DNA of 64,000 nucleotides from Streptomyces sp. 3214.6. Lineage in GTDB: Bacteria; Actinomycetota; Actinomycetes; Streptomycetales; Streptomycetaceae. The stretch is taken from positions 6,200,001 through 6,264,000 of the forward strand of contig NZ_LT670819.1 of NCBI RefSeq assembly GCF_900129855.1. The letters run 5' to 3'. A program made the position numbers and the translations under genes. Positions 59,701 to 64,000 of this stretch are shown piece by piece (position 1 is the stretch's first letter; each line of letters begins with the position of its first letter). The notes below the pieces were generated by a model. The model saw only the letters and a program-made list of their open reading frames with translations, did no database searches and was not told the origin of the DNA.

Positions 59701-60929
59701 ACGTTCAGGAGTCCCGGCATCGCGGCGTCCAGCAACCGAGGTGCCAGGGCCGCCAGTTGAGGATAGAAGTCGTCCCGCATGATCAGGATCACGGTGATCT
59801 TGGTGTACGCGTCGGCGGCCGAGGTGACCTCGTCGATGACGGCCAGGAGCTCTCGCAGCCGGCCGTTGCCGGTCTGGACGAGGAGCTCCTCGAACTGGTC
59901 GATGACCAGCAGGACGCGCTGGTAGGAGGCCTCGGCCGCCAGTCTGCGGTTGACCGCCGCCACGATCCCGTCCTCGCTCGCCCCCGGCAGCCCCGCCCGC
60001 TCGATCTCCGCCAGCATGTCCTGCCTCGGCCGGGTGAGAACAGGCAGCCACCGATCACTCCCCGCCACCTCCCCCTCCGCCAGCGCCCGCAGCACCCCCG
60101 CCTGGATCAGCGATGACTTGCCCGACCCCGACGGCCCCAGCAGCAGGGTCAGCCGGCGTTGCCGGGCGAGGTTCGTCACGACCTGCCGTACCGCCTCCGC
60201 CCGGCCCTGGAACCAGCGGGCGTGCTCCGCGGTGAACGGCTCGAGGCCCCGGTACGGGCACACGTCCTGCTCGGTCAGTTCCGGCAGGATCTCGCGGAGG
60301 ACCTGGGTCGGCGTGACGTACGCGATGCCCTGCCCCCGCTCGAACTCGTCCGGCGCGGTGATCTCCGTGAGCATGCCGATGACCAGGCCGCTCACCTCGT
60401 CCAGGACGGGCCCGCCGCTGAAGCCGGTGGTGAGGTCGTTCGCGGCGGTCAGTTGCAGGTGCGGGCCCCTGCCGTCCGTGCCCGGCAGCAGGCCGCCGGT
60501 CACGGCGTAGCCGAAGTGGCCTTCCGGCGGGGCCTGCGCCGGGAACCCGTACGAGTGCACCCCATGGCCCCGGTGTCCCTCCGCCGAGCCCAGCGGCACC
60601 GGCCGCGCCCCGGCCGGCATACCGTCCCTCAGCCGGATGAACGCCACGTCCCCGGCCTCGGCGGCACGCCACAGGTCGACCGGGACGTCACCCTCGACGC
60701 GTCCCGCTGCCTCCAGATGGGGAAACGACAGCAGGGCCGCGGCCCCCGGTCCGCCGCCGGCGGCCTCGACGACATGCGCGCAGGTGACCAGGATCCCGTC
60801 GGCCACCAGGAACCCCGCCCCGGCCACCGACCCGTCCGGCCCGAGGATCCGGGCGACGGCGGTCAGCAGATCGGATGCGATCCCGCCCCCCGGCGGACCG
60901 TCCGGCGTCCGGTTCTCCGCGGCGCTCAC
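56751..60929 (-). CDS. Trypsin-like protease - STAND NTPase - WD40 protein (predicted conflict-system effector)
   Basis: 1392 residues from a GTG at 60929, overlapping the upstream small gene by 4 nt. Residues 20-215: trypsin-like domain with His52 (VTCAHVVEA), Asp94 (AGDVAFIRL) and Ser171 (TTGFSGGPV). Residues about 225-700: STAND/NACHT-type NTPase (CPYRGLEPFTAEHARWFQGR start, Walker A GPSGSGKSS 265-273, Walker B LLVIDQFEELL about 340-350). Then a membrane-helix-like segment (LGGLLVLALLAVGGAVW) and 14 WD40 repeats of 41-42 residues, enough for two seven-blade propellers. STAND proteins oligomerise when their sensor repeats bind a trigger; protease activation would then be the output. Both triad and P-loop are intact. 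Three neighbouring WD40 units are almost identical in DNA. Confidence 0.9.
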   Translation of the reverse strand: MSAAENRTPDGPPGGGIASDLLTAVARILGPDGSVAGAGFLVADGILVTCAHVVEAAGGGPGAAALLSFPHLEAAGRVEGDVPVDLWRAAEAGDVAFIRLRDGMPAGARPVPLGSAEGHRGHGVHSYGFPAQAPPEGHFGYAVTGGLLPGTDGRGPHLQLTAANDLTTGFSGGPVLDEVSGLVIGMLTEITAPDEFERGQGIAYVTPTQVLREILPELTEQDVCPYRGLEPFTAEHARWFQGRAEAVRQVVTNLARQRRLTLLLGPSGSGKSSLIQAGVLRALAEGEVAGSDRWLPVLTRPRQDMLAEIERAGLPGASEDGIVAAVNRRLAAEASYQRVLLVIDQFEELLVQTGNGRLRELLAVIDEVTSAADAYTKITVILIMRDDFYPQLAALAPRLLDAAMPGLLNVPGTLSQQDLHDIIVLPALDVGLRFQPGLPERIIGDVLDITPEAAVTREAPVTVLPLLEMTLSQLWQRRQDGYLTHEAYRRIGAVSGSVTTWCDSALSELSTEQRAIARRTLTSLVHPADPSHHITAVRTQVPLDELRDLAADPSDTSDGENAAVDDVIAMLARHRIITTQTLRAPQHPGAPPGEPVAELIHEALIRDWGALREWVDQDHRFQEWLEHIRERQARWSTEKDPGDLLSGTALAEGLEWSRRRHLPSDIAEFLTASRQRQRAVIRRSRRLNAVLGGLLVLALLAVGGAVWQWRSVNEARQAALSRQLAAQSNEVSGTNSDLASLLAIQAYRSDHTAAAVEDLRTMAALLSTHRRLSGHTRDVYRVAFSPDGRTLASAGADKTVRLWDVGTGKLRRILKGHSGKVWSVAFSPDGRTIATSSDDRTIRLWNADTGRPGAVLNKHTAAVNAVAFSPDGHTIATASDDKTIRLWNADTGRPGAVLNKHTAAVNAVAFSPDGHTIATASDDTTAILWNAETHKPRKVLRKHTAQVVAVAFSPNGRTIATVGFDSVTQLWDATGKPRIALSGYGEQVVGVAFSPDNRTLATVGLERPVRLWDVATGTPRNALNGATDSVFAVAFSPNGRILATAGRDTVVRLWDTNVARPGPILSGHTGAVRGVAFSPDGHTIATASDDTTVRLWNASTGTYRRTLKGHSAAVEAVAFSPDGHTIATASDDTTVRLWNASTGTYRRTLKGHSAAVEAVAFSPDGHTIATASDDTTVRLWNADTGAYRRTLQGHTDTVYGVAFSPDGRTIATASADKTARLWNAKTGKPRTVLKGHIDEVNAVAFSPDSDTVATASDDKTAWLWDVDTGTPRATLEGHTAEVFGVAFSSDGRLIATASTDFTARVWDAHTGRTRAPLNGHADWVNAVAFSPDGHTVATASDDKTARLWDADTAAKPSEAIQRICRVVHRDLTPQERAAYLPNESVGPVCPTH
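57403..57717. repeat. Near-identical 126-bp WD40 repeats
   Basis: The WD40 units whose common segments begin at 57403, 57529 and 57655 repeat with an exact 126-bp (42-codon) period and differ at very few bases. A second pair of near-identical units lies at about 58160-58411. Other units of the gene are clearly diverged. Confidence 0.9.
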
Positions 60930-61252
60930 GCGGAACCGTCGCTCTTCCAGCACATGGTCACCTTCAGATGGCAACCGGCCTGGTTCTTGGTGATTACGGC
61001 CCCCGCCTCCACCGCGAGATCGATGCCGAACTCGACGGTGATCTCGTCGGGGCGCGCCTTGCGCAACTGGTCGAGGGTGGCTCGGGCGGCCTGAGTGATC
61101 GGCTCCAGCGCCCCTTGCAGGGTCACCGGCAGCTCGCGCACCGCGTCGCCGACCCGGCCGGCCTTCACCGGCCCGTCCCACGCGGCGGCCGGCTGCTCGA
61201 CCAGAACGGAGCCGCCGCCGTCCAGCGGAATCCGGGTCAGAGGAGTCACCAT
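60926..61252 (-). CDS. Trypco1-type (CU044_2847 family) small protein
   Basis: 108 residues from the ATG at 61252, with GGAGG 8-9 nt upstream. The pattern PLTRIPLDGGGSVLVEQ, AVRELPVTLQGALEPITQAA, and DEITVEFGIDLAVEAGAVI matches the trypsin-co-occurring domain 1 family. Its stop overlaps the GTG of the trypsin-STAND-WD40 gene, so the two are co-produced. In published genome analyses of NTP-dependent conflict systems this domain accompanies trypsin-like and STAND proteins; it may act as adaptor or protease substrate. The role here is inferred. Confidence 0.82.
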   Translation of the reverse strand: MVTPLTRIPLDGGGSVLVEQPAAAWDGPVKAGRVGDAVRELPVTLQGALEPITQAARATLDQLRKARPDEITVEFGIDLAVEAGAVITKNQAGCHLKVTMCWKSDGSA

Positions 61253-61334
61253 GCCACCAGCCTCCTCGGCACTGGCATATGCCGCATGCCGGGTGGGCTG
61301 TACGGGGGAGGCGGCGTCCCGACGGGGGCGCATG

Positions 61335-61976
61335 TCACACCGGTCGGGCGCACCCCACCGGGTTCGGGGCTCCGCCGAGTTGGACGTACAGGGCCGTGGA
61401 CGGTGGGCAGTTCGCGCGGGTCGGTACCGCCTTCGTCACCTTGTACTGGGGGCTTCGCGTGCCCGAGCCGTCGCAGGCCGTCTCGCGGACCCGGCCCTGG
61501 CCCGCGCCGTACACGCAGTCGCCGACGATCGTGCGGGGGCCGCCGCCGGCGCCCGGGTCGCCGGGGTGGGGCGGCTGGAGGGTGCGCATACAGGCGTAGC
61601 CCGGCAGGATGGAGCCGGTGCCGGTCTCGGCGGGCTGTTCGCCGATGTGGAGGACGAAGTCCGTGGTCGGCGGGCAGGGCGGGCCCTCGGCGGCCGTCCC
61701 GTCGTGCCGGGCGACGACCCGCGCCGCCGCCCGTTCCCCGCCGCACGGCACCTCGGTGAAGCTGGTCGTCCCGAAGGAGCTGCACTCGCCGACGGCGAGG
61801 AAGAGCGGCCCGAAGCCGGAGACGGGGGCCAGCGAGGAGGGAGGCGTTCGTGCTGTCGTCGGCGCACGGTCCACAGCCCCGTCGTCCGAAGACAGGATCT
61901 GGCAACCCGTCAGGGCGAGGGCGGCGGTCAGCATCCAGCACGCCACCCCCACGGATTGGCTCCCGCGCATCGGCAT
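61335..61976 (-). CDS. Lipoprotein with a duplicated Cys-containing domain
   Basis: 213 residues from the ATG at 61976 (GGTGGGGG upstream; ATG 61970 also possible). A lipobox LTGC follows a hydrophobic stretch (ACWMLTAALALTGC), so it should be anchored outside. Two similar halves follow: VGECSSF...CPPTTDFVLHIGE...YACM and VGDCVYG...CPPSTALYVQLGG...VGCARP. Each has four cysteines in similar places. No family named. It lies 82 bp upstream of the Trypco1 gene on the same strand, so it may belong to that operon. Confidence 0.7.
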   Translation of the reverse strand: MPMRGSQSVGVACWMLTAALALTGCQILSSDDGAVDRAPTTARTPPSSLAPVSGFGPLFLAVGECSSFGTTSFTEVPCGGERAAARVVARHDGTAAEGPPCPPTTDFVLHIGEQPAETGTGSILPGYACMRTLQPPHPGDPGAGGGPRTIVGDCVYGAGQGRVRETACDGSGTRSPQYKVTKAVPTRANCPPSTALYVQLGGAPNPVGCARPV

Positions 61977-62095
61977 CCCCCACCCGCCCCGGCGGACAGG
62001 GCCTGACCAGCGTGACCCGCGACGCCGGGCGCACGCCAGCCGCATGGAGGGCTTTGCGCGTGGTGCGGGGCGCACGCTCGGCGGTCGGCGTACGT

Positions 62096-63916
62096 CTAGT
62101 ACGTCAGGCCGTGCCCGATCGGGTACAGCACCTGCGTCGGATCGTCCGCCCGCCGCACGGGCACCGGCAGCTTCCCGCGCGGCGCGACCGCTCCGGCGAT
62201 CACCCGGGCGGCGGCCCGCAGTTCGACGTCGGTCCAGGAGTAGGCCGCCAAGTAGGCCTTCACGGAGGGGAGTTGAGCCACGTCGTACGGGTTGCGGATC
62301 GCCAGGCCGATCACCGGACGCCCGGTCGCCGCCAGTTGTTCCACCAGCGTGCGCTGCCCGCCGTCCGCCGTCACGTTGTACGTCGTCACCACCACGGCGT
62401 CGGCCGTACCCGCCGCCGTGACCGCCTGGGCGATCGTCTCGGGCGGCGGGGCCGTGCCCGTGGACAGGGCCGTCGCTGTGAAGCCCAGTTCGGTGAGGGC
62501 GGCGGCCAGAACGCCGGTGGGCGGGCCCGTGGTGCCGGTGGGGGAGGCCGGGTCGGCGCCGACGACCAGGACGCGGGGGTGGGTGCGGGGGGACAGGGGC
62601 AGCACCTGCCCCTCGTTGGCCAGCAGTGTCGTCGTCCGCTCCGCCATCCCGTCGGCCGCGGCGAGGTGCGCCCGCGTGCCGACCGTCCGTCCGACCTCGG
62701 CCGGGTCGACGTACGGCTCGTCGAAGAGCCCCAGCCGGGCCTTCAGCCGCAGGATCCGCAGGACCGACTCGTCGAGCCGCCGCTCGGTGAGTTCCCCGTC
62801 CTGGACGGCCTTCAGGACGGCGTTGAAGGCCACGTCCAGCCTGGGCGGGTTGAGGAGCTGGTCGACGCCCGCCTTGAGGGCGAGCACGGGCACCCGGTCG
62901 TCGCCGTACTTCGTGCGCACGCCCGCCATGTCGAGCGCGTCGGTGACCACGACCCCGTCGTAACCGAGCTTCTCGCGCAGGAGGCCGGTGACGATGGGAC
63001 GGGACAGGGTGGCGGGGTCGCCGGAGGGGTCGAGGGAGGGGACCAGGATGTGGGCGGTCATGAGGGAGTCGACGTCGGCCGCGATCGCCGCCCGGAAGGG
63101 CACCGCGTCCAGCGTCTCCCACACCTTGCGCGTATGGGTGATGACGGGGAAGCCGGTGTGGCTGTCGACGGCCGTGTCCCCGTGCCCGGGGAAGTGCTTG
63201 GCGGTCGCCGCCACCCCCGCCGACCGGTAGCCCTCGATCTCCGCCGCGACCAGCGCGGCCACCGCGTCCGGGTCGGCGCCGAAGGAACGCACGCCGATGA
63301 CCGGGTTGGCCGGGTTGACGTTGACGTCGGCGACGGGGGAGTAGTCCTGCCGGATGCCCATCGCCCGCAGCTCGCGGCCCGAGAGCCGCCCGAGCGTGCG
63401 GGCGTCGGCGCGCGAGCCGCCGGCCCCGATCGCCATCGCGCCCGGGAAGAGGGTGGCGGGCCTGCCCACCCGGCAGACGGCGCCGTGCTCCTGGTCGGTG
63501 GAGATCAGCACCGGCAGACCGCGCGGCTGCCCGAGCGAGGCCCGCTGGATGCCGTCGGAGAGCTCCGCGAGCTGCCGCGGGTCACGGATGTTGTGCGCCC
63601 ACGTGAAGTAGATGATCCCGCCGAGCCGGTAGCGGGCCAGCAGCTCGGCGGCGGTGCGTACGCCCAGTTCGGTGCGGTTGGCGTCGACGTCGGCCTGGTC
63701 GGGGGCGGTAGCCGAGTGGCCGTACACCCGCGAGACGAAGACCTGGCCGACCTTCTCCTCCAGCGTCATCCCGGCGAGGAGGGCGCTCGGGTCACGGTCG
63801 CTCGCGGACGCCGCCGCGCCGACGGTGAAGGCGGCGGTGAAGGCGGCGGTGAAGGCGGTGGTGAAGGCGGTGGTGACACCTGCGGTGGCGGCGAGCACGG
63901 TGCGTCGGGAGGGCAT
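62096..63916 (-). CDS. Secreted glycoside hydrolase family 3 protein (beta-N-acetylhexosaminidase-like)
   Basis: 606 residues from the ATG at 63916 (AAGGAA upstream). The N-terminus has RR and an Ala/Phe/Thr-repeat hydrophobic core, a signal peptide of unusual composition. The GH3 barrel contains KHFPGHGDTAVDSH, the His-containing loop typical of NagZ-type enzymes, and the nucleophile Asp in VVVTDALDMAGV. A GH3 C-terminal alpha/beta domain follows. It probably removes N-acetylglucosamine from peptidoglycan or chitin fragments outside the cell. The stop is 119 bp before the lipoprotein gene on the same strand. Confidence 0.9.
   Translation of the reverse strand: MPSRRTVLAATAGVTTAFTTAFTAAFTAAFTVGAAASASDRDPSALLAGMTLEEKVGQVFVSRVYGHSATAPDQADVDANRTELGVRTAAELLARYRLGGIIYFTWAHNIRDPRQLAELSDGIQRASLGQPRGLPVLISTDQEHGAVCRVGRPATLFPGAMAIGAGGSRADARTLGRLSGRELRAMGIRQDYSPVADVNVNPANPVIGVRSFGADPDAVAALVAAEIEGYRSAGVAATAKHFPGHGDTAVDSHTGFPVITHTRKVWETLDAVPFRAAIAADVDSLMTAHILVPSLDPSGDPATLSRPIVTGLLREKLGYDGVVVTDALDMAGVRTKYGDDRVPVLALKAGVDQLLNPPRLDVAFNAVLKAVQDGELTERRLDESVLRILRLKARLGLFDEPYVDPAEVGRTVGTRAHLAAADGMAERTTTLLANEGQVLPLSPRTHPRVLVVGADPASPTGTTGPPTGVLAAALTELGFTATALSTGTAPPPETIAQAVTAAGTADAVVVTTYNVTADGGQRTLVEQLAATGRPVIGLAIRNPYDVAQLPSVKAYLAAYSWTDVELRAAARVIAGAVAPRGKLPVPVRRADDPTQVLYPIGHGLTY
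63824..63871. repeat. 12-bp tandem repeat in the GH3 signal-peptide region
   Basis: Four copies of GGTGAAGGCGGC/T encode repeated Ala-Phe-Thr units (AFTAAFTAAF) in the hydrophobic core of the signal peptide. The unit is four codons long, so copy-number changes keep the frame. Confidence 0.9.
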
Positions 63917-63948
63917 GTGCGTTCCTTACCGGAGGCCGAAGGCCGGGA

Positions 63949-63996
63949 GGGGGGGTCCGGGAGGGGGTCCGGGTGGGGGTCCGGGTAGGGGTCCGG
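63949..63996. repeat. 12-bp G-rich tandem repeat upstream of the GH3 gene
   Basis: Four units ending in GGGTCCGG with 12-bp period (63949, 63961, 63973, 63985) lie 33-80 bp upstream of the GH3 start, up to the window end. G-runs of 4-7 bases could form a G-quadruplex on this strand. Confidence 0.85.
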
Positions 63997-64000
63997 TGGC

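Overview
The window is high-GC DNA with strong GC bias at third codon positions, frequent GTG/TTG starts, 4-nt GTGA gene overlaps, lipoprotein and Tat/Sec signal peptides and DmdR/IdeR-type iron boxes. It comes from a Streptomyces-like actinomycete. The left part (desferrioxamine genes, leucine/branched-chain acyl-CoA catabolism, TesB, phosphatase, agmatinase, ThDP enzyme) recalls, from memory only, the desABC-acdH neighbourhood of Streptomyces coelicolor.

Layout. 1-3.7 kb: siderophore block on the minus strand (start of desB, desA, a siderophore-interacting flavoprotein, a DesE-like receptor lipoprotein) with two iron boxes. 3.7-9.7 kb: tightly packed minus-strand operon for the methylcrotonyl-CoA branch of leucine breakdown (carboxyltransferase, biotin carboxylase, HMG-CoA lyase, acyl-CoA dehydrogenase) ending in a clear terminator. 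A TetR gene diverges from it across two matching palindromes. 10.5-17 kb: second acyl-CoA dehydrogenase, TesB thioesterase, an Asp/His-rich secreted protein, a phosphatase-family protein, and an agmatinase-ThDP enzyme pair. 17-18.6 kb: an ATPase-fold (HATPase) regulator and a GntR/UTRA regulator diverge over copies of a 16-bp palindrome.

19.2-42.5 kb is the most striking part. Two three-gene polymorphic-toxin modules are arranged as mirror images around a 2-kb core of ordinary small genes. Each has a secreted LamG/DNRLRE-type protein, a giant RHS/YD-repeat toxin and a small putative immunity gene. The left toxin ends in a domain I do not recognise and overlaps its immunity gene by 4 nt. The right one has a HINT peptidase domain and an RNase A-like (CdiA-CT type) tip. 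The left LamG gene is frameshifted in a run of ten G.

42.5-56.7 kb is mixed: secreted endonuclease I, a Gly-rich GT39 mannosyltransferase-like membrane protein, a DUF899 protein, a patch of insertion-sequence remnants around an extra signal peptidase II gene, a serine hydrolase, a phytase-like esterase gene damaged by an IS200/IS605 remnant, a one-chain ABC exporter and a secreted S28/S37-type peptidase.

56.7-64 kb carries a second candidate conflict system: a 1392-residue protein (trypsin-like domain, STAND NTPase, membrane helix, 14 WD40 repeats) translationally coupled to a Trypco1-type small protein. Upstream lie a lipoprotein with a duplicated domain and a glycoside hydrolase family 3 enzyme. 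All family assignments come from reading the sequence; no database search was run.
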